NCBI RefSeq assembly: GCF_000255455.1
Contig: NZ_JH621254.1
Coordinates: 1 to 64,000, forward strand
From: Aquimarina agarilytica ZC1
GTDB taxonomy: Bacteria; Bacteroidota; Bacteroidia; Flavobacteriales; Flavobacteriaceae
DNA length: 64,000 nt
Reading direction: 5' to 3'
Below the pieces are notes generated by a model. The model did no database searches. It was not told the origin of the DNA and saw nothing but the letters and a program-made list of their open reading frames with translations. Position numbers and translations under genes: made by a program. This document shows positions 44,318-52,564 of the stretch, piece by piece. Position 1 is the first letter of the stretch. Every line of letters begins with the position of its first letter.

Positions 44318-46795
44318 ATGAAAAAAAGAATACTTATTGGATTAGTAGCTAGTCTGTGCTTTCAGGCTTATGCACAAAAAAAAGAAATTACTAGTGTTGA
44401 AATCTATCAAAAACTCCAAAAAGTAGCCTTTTTAGGAAAGGTGATGTATGTGGCAGCACATCCCGATGACGAGAATACAAACGTAATATCTCATTTTGCG
44501 AATCATGTACATGCCACAACGGCTTATTTATCACTAACTCGAGGCGATGGTGGACAAAATTTAATTGGCCCACAATTGCGAGAAGCTTTAGGGGTAATTC
44601 GAACACAAGAATTACTGGCTGCTCGTAGTATTGATGGTGGTGAACAATGGTTCACTCGTGCTAATGATTTTGGGTATTCAAAAAATCCGAAGGAAACCTT
44701 TACATTTTGGGACAAAGACAAATTATTACATGATGTAGTTTGGGCATTCCGTCAGTTTAAACCAGATATAATTATTAATCGTTTTGATCATCGTACACCG
44801 GGTACCACACATGGGCATCATACAACATCTGCAATGATTAGTGTTGAAGCTTTTGATGCAGTTTCAGATCCCTTAAAATTCCCTGAACAGTTAAAGCATA
44901 CGACTGCTCACAAACCTAAAGCCGTTTATTTAAATAAATCATCATGGTTTTTTAAAAACAAAAAAGATTTTGAAAATTCGGTGACTAAAGATATTTCCAT
45001 TGATGTAGGAAACTACTACCCTAGTTTAGGAAAATCAAATACCGAAATTGCAGCTTTAAGCCGAAGTCAACATAAATCACAAGGATTTGGAACCTTATCG
45101 AGTCGAGGAGAACGAAAAGAATATTTCGAACTGATAAAAGGGAAAAAATCGACTACTAATTTTTTTGATGGTATTGACACCAGCTGGAAACGTACCAAAG
45201 GGGGTGCTATTGTTGCCGAAATGTTAAGTGAATTATTAGCTGATTTTAATTTTACCACCCCTAGTGCCAATGTTACTGAATTACTTAAAATTCATAAAAA
45301 AATAACTCAGTTAGAGGATTCCTATTGGAAAAAAGAAAAATTACCTCTTTTAGAAAACATTATTACCGATTGCTTAGGTATTTATTTAAATGCCTATACT
45401 AACACAGCTAAAATATCACCTGTAGACTCATTAGAAATTAATATCGAAGCGGTAAATAGAAGTTCTTACCCCGTAACTTTAGAAAATGCCTATTTCAATA
45501 CTAAACAATTGGGAATAGCACAAAAGTTAGCGAATAATAAAGTGGTTAAACATCAATCAACGGTGGATTTACCTAATAAAAAGTACACTACTCCTTATTA
45601 TTTGACTAAAGAATATTCATTAGGAATGTATACGGTAGAGAATAATTTAAACATAGGATTACCACAAACTCCTTCCCCATTTAGTGTTACTTTTAACTTA
45701 AATGTAGACGGATATCTAATTTCACAAACCAAACAAATACGCTATAAATATAGAGACCGTGTTACTGGTGAAATACATGAACCACTTTTTGTGGTTCCCG
45801 AAATTAGTGTACGCCCCGAAAAAGAATTGGTTTTATTTCCTAAACAAAATGAAAAAGAAGTAAGTGTTTCTTTATTAGCTGCTACAAAGGATCAAAAGGG
45901 AACTTTGAGTATTGATGTTCCCGATAATTGGATTATACAACCCGAAAAAATTGATTTTAGTATCACAAAAGGAAATGAGCAATCCTTTTCTTTTAAGGTA
46001 ATACCTCCATTAGATACAGCAAGTACCCTAGCAAAAATTACAGCTGTAACAACTAATGGAAATAGTTTTAGTAATTATGCAGAGCATATTGAATATACGC
46101 ATATACCCAAACAACAAATTATTCATAAATCAGAAATACGATTAATTAATTTTTCTGTAACTACTGGAAGCAAAAAAATAGCCTATATTCAAGGTGCTGG
46201 TGATAGTGTGGATACAAATTTGAGTCAATTAGGTTTTGAAATAACTACAATTCATGCTACCGATTTTCATACCACTGATTTAAGTGGTTTTGATGTCATT
46301 ATATTAGGAATACGTGCCCTAAACAAATTCCCGCAGCTAGTCACTAACAAAAACAAGTTTCATTCATTTGCAAAAGCTGGTGGAACCGTAATTGTTCAAT
46401 ACACCACAAAACCTTATCGAGGTAGCGTTGCTCCTACGAATAGCTTTTTTCCTTATGATTTTACGCTTTCGCGAAAGCGAGTTACTGATGAAACCGCTAA
46501 AGTCACTTTTTTAGCTCCAAAACACCCAGTATTAAATATGCCTAATAAAATTACAACTCAAGACTTCAATAATTGGGTACAAGAACGTGGGTTGTATTTC
46601 CCTGATCAATGGGGTAAGGAGTTTACCCCTATTTTAGGAATGCATGATGTTGATGAGGTACAAACAAAAGGAAGTTTATTAGTAAGTGATTATGGAAAAG
46701 GTCATTTTGTGTACACTGGAATTAGTTTTTTTAGAGAATTACCTAAAGGGGTTACAGGAGCCTATAAATTATTAGTTAACATAATTAACTTGTAA
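44318..46795 (+). CDS. PIG-L family deacetylase, exported
   Basis: An 825-residue protein with a signal peptide (about 1-20, from the ATG at 44318; the TTG at 44312 adds two residues only). The catalytic region has HPDDE at 48-52 and a later HGHHTTSAM segment, as in PIG-L deacetylases (N-acetylglucosaminyl or mycothiol-type). The remaining 500 residues are beta-rich and end in a hydrophobic LLVNIINL tail. It probably deacetylates exported carbohydrates. The gene is followed by a 30-residue membrane peptide, a sodium:solute symporter and an oxidoreductase, suggesting a sugar-amine utilisation operon. Confidence 0.87.
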   Translation: MKKRILIGLVASLCFQAYAQKKEITSVEIYQKLQKVAFLGKVMYVAAHPDDENTNVISHFANHVHATTAYLSLTRGDGGQNLIGPQLREALGVIRTQELLAARSIDGGEQWFTRANDFGYSKNPKETFTFWDKDKLLHDVVWAFRQFKPDIIINRFDHRTPGTTHGHHTTSAMISVEAFDAVSDPLKFPEQLKHTTAHKPKAVYLNKSSWFFKNKKDFENSVTKDISIDVGNYYPSLGKSNTEIAALSRSQHKSQGFGTLSSRGERKEYFELIKGKKSTTNFFDGIDTSWKRTKGGAIVAEMLSELLADFNFTTPSANVTELLKIHKKITQLEDSYWKKEKLPLLENIITDCLGIYLNAYTNTAKISPVDSLEINIEAVNRSSYPVTLENAYFNTKQLGIAQKLANNKVVKHQSTVDLPNKKYTTPYYLTKEYSLGMYTVENNLNIGLPQTPSPFSVTFNLNVDGYLISQTKQIRYKYRDRVTGEIHEPLFVVPEISVRPEKELVLFPKQNEKEVSVSLLAATKDQKGTLSIDVPDNWIIQPEKIDFSITKGNEQSFSFKVIPPLDTASTLAKITAVTTNGNSFSNYAEHIEYTHIPKQQIIHKSEIRLINFSVTTGSKKIAYIQGAGDSVDTNLSQLGFEITTIHATDFHTTDLSGFDVIILGIRALNKFPQLVTNKNKFHSFAKAGGTVIVQYTTKPYRGSVAPTNSFFPYDFTLSRKRVTDETAKVTFLAPKHPVLNMPNKITTQDFNNWVQERGLYFPDQWGKEFTPILGMHDVDEVQTKGSLLVSDYGKGHFVYTGISFFRELPKGVTGAYKLLVNIINL

Positions 46796-46796
46796 A

Positions 46797-46889
46797 ATGA
46801 AGTCTAATTTTAAGTGGAAACAATGGTATACATGGGTATTGGTAGCCAATCTAATTTATATTGTTTTCTTTTATTGGTTATCAAAATAG
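46797..46889 (+). CDS. 30-residue single-helix membrane peptide
   Basis: An ATG-started ORF with a basic N-terminus (MKSNFKWKQWYT) and a helix (WVLVANLIYIVFFYWL). It lies between the PIG-L gene and the SSS symporter, and starts one base after the PIG-L stop. Small one-helix peptides occur next to SSS symporters in other genomes. A functional link is plausible but not shown. Confidence 0.6.
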   Translation: MKSNFKWKQWYTWVLVANLIYIVFFYWLSK

Positions 46890-46899
46890 TCAAAGTTTT

Positions 46900-48579
46900 A
46901 TGAGCGGAATCGATTGGTCAATTCTTTTACTTACTTTAGGGTTTATAGTAGGTTATGGTGTATGGAAAACCAGAGCTGTTACCACAGCACATGAGTATAT
47001 TAAAGGAGACGAAAAAACACCATGGTGGGCCATTGGGCTTTCTGTAATGGCAACACAGGCCAGTGCTATTACTTTTTTATCAACTCCTGGACAAGCCTAC
47101 TTTTCTGGTATGGGCTTTGTCCAATTTTATTTTGGACTTCCTTTAGCTATAGTAATTATTTGTTTGGTTTTTATCCCGCTTTATAAAAAGCTAAAGGTAT
47201 ATACAGCTTATGAATATTTAGAATCTCGTTTTGATAGAAAAACTCGTGTACTCACTGCTGTTTTATTTTTAATTCAACGTGGATTAGCTACTGGCATCAC
47301 TATTTACGCGCCTTCCATTGTACTTTCAGTGGTATTAGGTTGGCCTTTAATTTGGTTGAATATTTGTGTAGGAGTTTTGGTTATTATATATACTGTTAGT
47401 GGAGGAACAAAAGCGGTAACAGTAACCCAAAAACAACAAATGGCAGTAATTTTTGCGGGTATGTTTACTGCTTTTTTAATTATTTATTGGTCATTACCGG
47501 CCGATATAACCTTGACCAAAGCTTTCAGTTTGGCTAAGGCGAATGATAAAATTGATTTAATTAATACTTCATTCGATTTAAAAAACCGATATACCATTTG
47601 GACAGGCTTAATTGGAGGAACCTTTTTAATGCTTTCTTATTTTGGAACAGATCAAAGCCAAGTACAACGTTATTTATCAAGTAAATCGGTACAAGAAAGT
47701 CAATTAGGATTATTGTTTAATGCTTTATTGAAAGTGCCCATGCAATTTTTCATATTATTTGTAGGGGTTATGGTATTCATTTTTTATCAGTTTAATGAAG
47801 CGCCTCTTAGTTTTAATCCCGAGGTTGAAAAAGCGATGATGAACTCTTCTGAATCTTCGGCTTATACCACCTTAAAAAAAGAGAAAACAGCCTTAGAAAA
47901 TTCAAAAAAAGCCATTTATACCGCTTATAATGAAACTAAAAATGAAATTAATTTAAAAAGTCAATTGCAGTTGGTTAATTCTAAATTAAAAGTGAATAGA
48001 GAAACATCAATTGCATTAATTAAGCAAGTAGCTCCTAACGTGGAGTCAAATGATAAAGATTATGTGTTTATCCATTTTATACTCCATCATTTACCTAAAG
48101 GGCTCATTGGTTTATTGTTAGCAGTTATACTTTCGGCTGCTATGTCATCAACAGCTTCGGAACTTAATGCTTTAGCGACTACTACGGTAGTCGACCTATA
48201 CCAGCCCAATGTAAAAGAACCAAAAAAAGGGTCTGCTCTTATGAATTTGACCAAATTAACAACCTTAATTTGGGGAGCTATAGCCATATTAGTAGCTTGT
48301 ATCGCTCCTCTTTTTGATAATTTAATTCAATTGGTAAATATTATAGGATCTATTTTTTATGGGAATATTTTAGGGATTTTTCTAATCGCCTTTTTCTTCA
48401 AAAGAATAACATCCAATGCGGTATTTATAGCAGCATTAATTACGCAAGTCATTATTGTTGGTGTTTATTTCGGGGATTATTTGCCCTTTTTGTGGCTAAA
48501 TGCCTTAGGCTGCCTACTCGTAATTTTTTTAGCTTTTTTTATCAATCTTTTTAAATCAAACAAATTTGCAACAAGTTAA
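46900..48579 (+). CDS. Sodium:solute symporter (SSS family)
   Basis: A 559-residue symporter with about 13 hydrophobic segments. I start it at the ATG at 46900; the TTG at 46861 would overlap the small peptide gene. Family features: GYGVWKTRAVTTAHEY and ASAITFLSTPGQAYFSGMGF near the start, SYFGTDQSQVQRYLSSK near 255, and a long charged loop (about 310-390) before SAAMSSTASELNALATTTVVDLY. It likely imports a sugar, sugar acid or related solute with Na+, in line with its PIG-L and Gfo/Idh neighbours. Confidence 0.88.
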   Translation: MSGIDWSILLLTLGFIVGYGVWKTRAVTTAHEYIKGDEKTPWWAIGLSVMATQASAITFLSTPGQAYFSGMGFVQFYFGLPLAIVIICLVFIPLYKKLKVYTAYEYLESRFDRKTRVLTAVLFLIQRGLATGITIYAPSIVLSVVLGWPLIWLNICVGVLVIIYTVSGGTKAVTVTQKQQMAVIFAGMFTAFLIIYWSLPADITLTKAFSLAKANDKIDLINTSFDLKNRYTIWTGLIGGTFLMLSYFGTDQSQVQRYLSSKSVQESQLGLLFNALLKVPMQFFILFVGVMVFIFYQFNEAPLSFNPEVEKAMMNSSESSAYTTLKKEKTALENSKKAIYTAYNETKNEINLKSQLQLVNSKLKVNRETSIALIKQVAPNVESNDKDYVFIHFILHHLPKGLIGLLLAVILSAAMSSTASELNALATTTVVDLYQPNVKEPKKGSALMNLTKLTTLIWGAIAILVACIAPLFDNLIQLVNIIGSIFYGNILGIFLIAFFFKRITSNAVFIAALITQVIIVGVYFGDYLPFLWLNALGCLLVIFLAFFINLFKSNKFATS

Positions 48580-49546
48580 ACAAACACGCTGGGGAATTAT
48601 AGGATTAGGGAATATAGCAAACACATTTGCTAGTGATTTAGCTTTTGTGCCAAATGCAATTTTACATGCTGTTGCCAGTCGGGATTTAAATAAAGCTGAA
48701 GCTTTTAAAACAACATATGCTGCAAATAAAGCCTATAGTAGTTATGAAACTTTAGCTAAAGATCCAGATATTGATATCATATATATTGCTACACCACATG
48801 TATTTCATTTTGAAAATGCCAAATTATGCATTACTTATGGAAAAGCTGTTTTATGCGAAAAACCAATGGGTATGAATGCTAATCAAGTAACAGAATTATG
48901 TGATTTAGCTAAAAAAAATAAGGTGTTTTTAATGGAAGCAATGTGGACTGCTTTTTTACCTAATTTTAATCGCTTAATGGAATTGGTTGATTCTGAAAAA
49001 TTAGGAAAAGTAATCTCATTTAAAGCTGATTTTGGTTTTAAAGCGGACTTTATACCCACAAGTCGTTTATTTGATAAAAATTTAGGTGGCGGTAGTATTC
49101 TGGATATTGGTATCTACCCTATTTTTGCCTGTTTAAGTTTACTTAAAAAACCAACAAGTATCACTACAAATGCAATTATTGGTCAAACAGGAGTTGATGA
49201 AAGCTGTATTATTAATTTTAATTACCCAAAATCACTTAAGGCTGAATTAAAATCTACACTTTTAGAAAATACGCCTACAGAGATTTATATTCAATTTGAA
49301 CAAGGAGTAGCTATTTTAGGTCCAAATTTTTATGGTCCTTCTGACCTAAAAGTCATTGAAAGTGATGGCAATGAAATAATTTATCCAAAAAATACGCAAG
49401 GATCAGGTTATCAATTTGAGGCAACTCATGTTCAAGAGTTATTCCATAATAAAAACATTGAAAGTTCTGTAATGTCTCATGCCAAAAGCATAGAACTAGC
49501 CACTTATTTAGATATAGTACTTCAGGAAATTGGAGTTATTTACTAA
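48566..49546 (+). CDS. Gfo/Idh/MocA-family oxidoreductase
   Basis: A 326-residue NAD(P)-dependent dehydrogenase. The Rossmann GLGNIA motif (13-18) lies just after a TTG start at 48566. The TTG is the best start, because the nucleotide fold would be cut by any downstream ATG. The typical EKPMG motif is near 98-102 and the substrate-facing GGGSILDIGIYPIF follows near 175. Such enzymes oxidise sugars or inositols, for example in catabolism of sugar acids. It overlaps the SSS stop by 14 bases, so it is in the same operon. The TTG start may lower expression. Confidence 0.85.
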   Translation: MQQVKQTRWGIIGLGNIANTFASDLAFVPNAILHAVASRDLNKAEAFKTTYAANKAYSSYETLAKDPDIDIIYIATPHVFHFENAKLCITYGKAVLCEKPMGMNANQVTELCDLAKKNKVFLMEAMWTAFLPNFNRLMELVDSEKLGKVISFKADFGFKADFIPTSRLFDKNLGGGSILDIGIYPIFACLSLLKKPTSITTNAIIGQTGVDESCIINFNYPKSLKAELKSTLLENTPTEIYIQFEQGVAILGPNFYGPSDLKVIESDGNEIIYPKNTQGSGYQFEATHVQELFHNKNIESSVMSHAKSIELATYLDIVLQEIGVIY

Positions 49547-50030
49547 TAATAACTTTTAATTTTTGAAAAAGGGTTTTAAACTCAATTATACATTATCAAT
49601 GTAACACCTAACTTATTTATCAATATCCGTATTCTTTTTAAGATATGTTTAGTTATGCATCTTTGTAACAAATTAAATAAAAAGTTATAGGAAACAGCAT
49701 ACACATTTTATAAGTAATTTTAAAATTGTATGTGTATTTTCTCTTTAGTTACATCATCACATTTTATATTTGATAAACAACTTATAACTAAGCTTCTGAG
49801 ATTAAAAATAGCTCATAAATTAAGCATTTAAATCCTTTTTTTTAAATGAAAAAACAGGATTTAAATACGTTAAACCCAAAAAATAAGCATTTTAACGTTT
49901 TTTTCATGCTTTATACATAGTCTTTTAACTTTTAGCAAGAAACATTCACATTAATTTACAATTAGTTAAAAGAATTTATACCATTTGTAATTTGAAATGG
50001 TAGATGATATTAATACAAAAAAAAACGAAT
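49547..50030. other. 484-bp intergenic with an 11-bp dyad
   Basis: No gene. A hairpin, ATTTAAATCCT at 49826-49836 and AGGATTTAAAT at 49856-49866, encloses a short T-rich/A-rich inner pairing, so a long stem-loop is possible. It is a candidate 3' end or regulatory structure between the Gfo/Idh operon and the GH16 gene. A GATGCATCTTTG -7-like sequence is near 49655. The rest is AT-rich. Confidence 0.35.
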
Positions 50031-51485
50031 ATGAATAAAACAATTACTTTCACACTTCTTTTTTTAATTAATAATTTATTGTTCTCACAAGATTGGAAGA
50101 ACATTGATGTTCCCGTAAAATTAGATGAAGGATATAAATGGAAACTTCACCCTCAATCGGATGATTTTAATTATCAAGCATTGGGAAATTCCAAAAATCT
50201 TACGTTTAAAAATAGATGGGTCGATTCTTTTCACAACCCTTGGAAAGGTCCTGGTCTAACAGAATGGAATGAGAATTTTTCTGAAATATCTGATGGATAT
50301 CTTAAAATTAAAGCTGGTCAAAAAAAAGGAAGTAAAAAAATTAATACCGGCTGTATAACATCAAAGGTTAGGATTAAGTATCCTGTATTTGTTGAGTCTA
50401 AAGTAAAAATTAGTAATTCATCCCTTTCATGTGCTGTTTGGATGTTAAGTCCCGATGACACCCAAGAAATAGATATTATTGAAGCATACGGTTCCGATAA
50501 TCAAAATAATGAATGGTATTCAAAAAGAATTCATCTTAGTCATCATATGTTTAAACGTAGTCCATTTGAAGACTATCAACCTACAGATGATGATAGTTGG
50601 TATTTTTCAAATGGAACAACCTGGCATGAAAAATGGGTTCGTGTAGGAATTTATTGGAAAGACCCTTTTACATTAGAATACTATATTGATGGAGAAAAAG
50701 TTCGAGTAGTTGAAGGTATGGATGTAATTGATCCAAATAATTATTCTGAAACAAAAGGAATATATAAAGAAATGGATATCATAATTAATGCAGAAGATCA
50801 GACATGGAGGGCTAGTAACGGGTTAACTCCTTCTAAAAAAGAGTTAAAAGATATTGAGAAAAATACCTTTTTGGTTGATTGGATTAGAATATACAAACCA
50901 GTTATGACTGATGAGTTTTTAAGCTTACAAAAACAACAAGAATTAGAAAAAAATAAAGAAGTTAATGAAGAAAAGGCTATCGTTTCTAATGATATATCAC
51001 CTAGTATTATTGAAAATAGGGAGTCTATTAGTGTAAATACCTTAACAGAAACTGAGCAAGTAGCCCAAACAAAAGCCATTAATAATAATACAATCCCTGA
51101 AATAGTTAAAAGAACTAGTATTGAAGTTGCTAAAATTGAAAATAATAGTAAAGTACCTACAGATTCCTTAAAAACACATAATAATTTAATTAAGGAAAAT
51201 CTTATGAATCAAGAAGTTACTGTAAAAGAAAACTCGATAAATATAGATTATCAATCGTTCACAATGCATCAAACAAAAGATGAAAATGATATTCTCGAAA
51301 TTACGAGTGATAAATATATCAATAAGGTACAACTTCTTACTCATAAATTAAATCTGTTTCAAGAATTTACTATAGATAATAAAACAACTAAATTGAATGT
51401 ATCAAAACTTCCTAAAGGCTTTTATTACATAAATGTTTTATTTGATGATAAACTAGCTACTCAAGCTTATACAGCAAAAGACTAA
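50031..51485 (+). CDS. GH16 glycoside hydrolase, agarase-like
   Basis: A 484-residue exported enzyme (ATG at 50031; an upstream ATG at 50004 would precede the signal peptide with nine extra residues). A signal peptide (1-20) precedes a GH16 domain (about 28-298) with the catalytic ExDxxE as E146-D148-E151 in QEIDIIEAYG. The overall pattern (WKGPGLTEW, VEDGYLKI-like segment, and NAEDQTWRASNG then LVDWIRIYKP) matches beta-agarases/porphyranases of marine flavobacteria. Residues about 300-400 are a low-complexity linker, and the C-terminus resembles a T9SS sorting domain (YYINVLFDDKLATQAYTAK). Substrate is likely an algal galactan, inferred. Confidence 0.87.
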   Translation: MNKTITFTLLFLINNLLFSQDWKNIDVPVKLDEGYKWKLHPQSDDFNYQALGNSKNLTFKNRWVDSFHNPWKGPGLTEWNENFSEISDGYLKIKAGQKKGSKKINTGCITSKVRIKYPVFVESKVKISNSSLSCAVWMLSPDDTQEIDIIEAYGSDNQNNEWYSKRIHLSHHMFKRSPFEDYQPTDDDSWYFSNGTTWHEKWVRVGIYWKDPFTLEYYIDGEKVRVVEGMDVIDPNNYSETKGIYKEMDIIINAEDQTWRASNGLTPSKKELKDIEKNTFLVDWIRIYKPVMTDEFLSLQKQQELEKNKEVNEEKAIVSNDISPSIIENRESISVNTLTETEQVAQTKAINNNTIPEIVKRTSIEVAKIENNSKVPTDSLKTHNNLIKENLMNQEVTVKENSINIDYQSFTMHQTKDENDILEITSDKYINKVQLLTHKLNLFQEFTIDNKTTKLNVSKLPKGFYYINVLFDDKLATQAYTAKD

Positions 51486-51547
51486 TTACTATTTTTTAAT
51501 ATAAAATTATGTTTTATCAAAAGGACTAATACCTATTTGCTTTTAAG

Positions 51548-51555
51548 TATTTTTG
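51548..51555 (+). promoter_or_regulatory. Bacteroidetes-type -7 element (TATTTTTG)
   Basis: A TAnnTTTG match 25 bases upstream of the threonylcarbamoyl-AMP synthase ATG at 51580. It overlaps the TTG at 51553, which argues against that TTG as the start. No clear -33. Confidence 0.45.
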
Positions 51556-51579
51556 CAGCTCATTAATTTTGATAGGAAC

Positions 51580-52149
51580 ATGATCGATTTAAAATTAGAA
51601 ACCGAAACCATTATTACACATCTTAAACGTGGAGGAATCATTTTATATCCTACAGATACTGTATGGGGGTTGGGCTGCGATGCTGTTAATAGTGAAGCCA
51701 TAGATAAATTAAATAAAATAAAACGACGAGGAGCTGATAAATCACTACTTTGTTTGGTGAGTGATTTTAAAATGTTACAGCAGTATGTAGAGGATGTTCC
51801 AGAAGTTGCTTATGATATTTTAAAGTATGCTAAAAAACCAACTACGATTATTTATGACAATCCTATTAGGGTGGCCGAAAATATCATTTCATCTGATAAT
51901 TCGTTAGGAATACGCGTGGTTAGAGATCCTTTTGTTGGGAAATTAATACGTAAATTTAAAAAACCATTGGTATCGACATCTGCTAATTTTAGCGGACAAC
52001 CTGCTCCTAAATCCTTTGAAGATATTGACCCAGAATTAATCAAGTTGGTTGATTATGTGTGTAAATTACCTTTAAATAGTAAGCATAAAAAACCATCGGC
52101 TATTATAAAAATAGGTTCCAATGCTACGGTTAAAGTAATAAGACAATAG
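51580..52149 (+). CDS. L-threonylcarbamoyladenylate synthase (Sua5/YrdC family)
   Basis: A 189-residue enzyme that makes L-threonylcarbamoyl-AMP for tRNA t6A modification. The GGIILYPTDTVWGLGCDA core (about 17-34) and KIKRRGADKSLL (about 47-58) are the family signatures, with SANFSGQPAP near 128. It lacks the extra C-terminal Sua5 domain, so it is the short TsaC-like type. I chose the ATG at 51580; the upstream TTG overlaps the probable promoter. It is followed by an orphan T9SS fragment. Confidence 0.88.
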   Translation: MIDLKLETETIITHLKRGGIILYPTDTVWGLGCDAVNSEAIDKLNKIKRRGADKSLLCLVSDFKMLQQYVEDVPEVAYDILKYAKKPTTIIYDNPIRVAENIISSDNSLGIRVVRDPFVGKLIRKFKKPLVSTSANFSGQPAPKSFEDIDPELIKLVDYVCKLPLNSKHKKPSAIIKIGSNATVKVIRQ

Positions 52150-52269
52150 ATCACTATTTAGCTTAAAATGAATATGATACAAGTATTAAATATTGTTAAA
52201 AAAATCACAAAATATATATTTTTTTTATAAATTAAAGTTTGTAATTTACTTTAATTAAATTTTGTGGTT

Positions 52270-52440
52270 ATGATTATAGAAAACATTAGTTTATTTGACC
52301 TCAATGGTAAAATAATAAAGACAAAAGAACTATCTCCCAAAAGACATAGTATTGATATTTCAAAATTATCGTCTGGTAAGTACATTATAAAAATAATGAA
52401 AAAAGGAGGCACATTTGTGAAACAATTAATTAAAAAGTAG
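52270..52440 (+). pseudogene. Orphan T9SS type A sorting domain
   Basis: A 56-residue ORF consisting of little more than a T9SS type A C-terminal sorting domain (NISLFDLNGKIIKTKEL, then a DISKLSSGKYIIKI core and FVKQLIKK end). No passenger domain and no signal peptide precede it. It is probably the tail of a gene whose body was lost. It ends at a terminator (52432-52465), which would have ended the original gene. A stand-alone protein cannot be excluded. Confidence 0.65.
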
Positions 52441-52465
52441 TGAATGCTAACACTCACTACTTTTT
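52432..52465. terminator. Terminator at the orphan sorting-domain fragment
   Basis: Perfect 12-bp stem (52432-52443 and 52454-52465) with a 10-base loop and A5/T5 ends, overlapping the fragment's stop codon. Confidence 0.8.
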
Positions 52466-52564
52466 AATTATAAATAGTTCACTCCCTTTTATATTTCGCT
52501 ACAGCAATATTCTTTAACTAGAATAACAAAAAGCTTAGCAATACTTATTCACCTATGCCAAGTT

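Noticed and set aside
46861-46899. TTG start for the SSS symporter
   Set aside because: It lies inside the 30-residue peptide gene and adds 13 non-conserved residues; the ATG at 46900 fits the family start.
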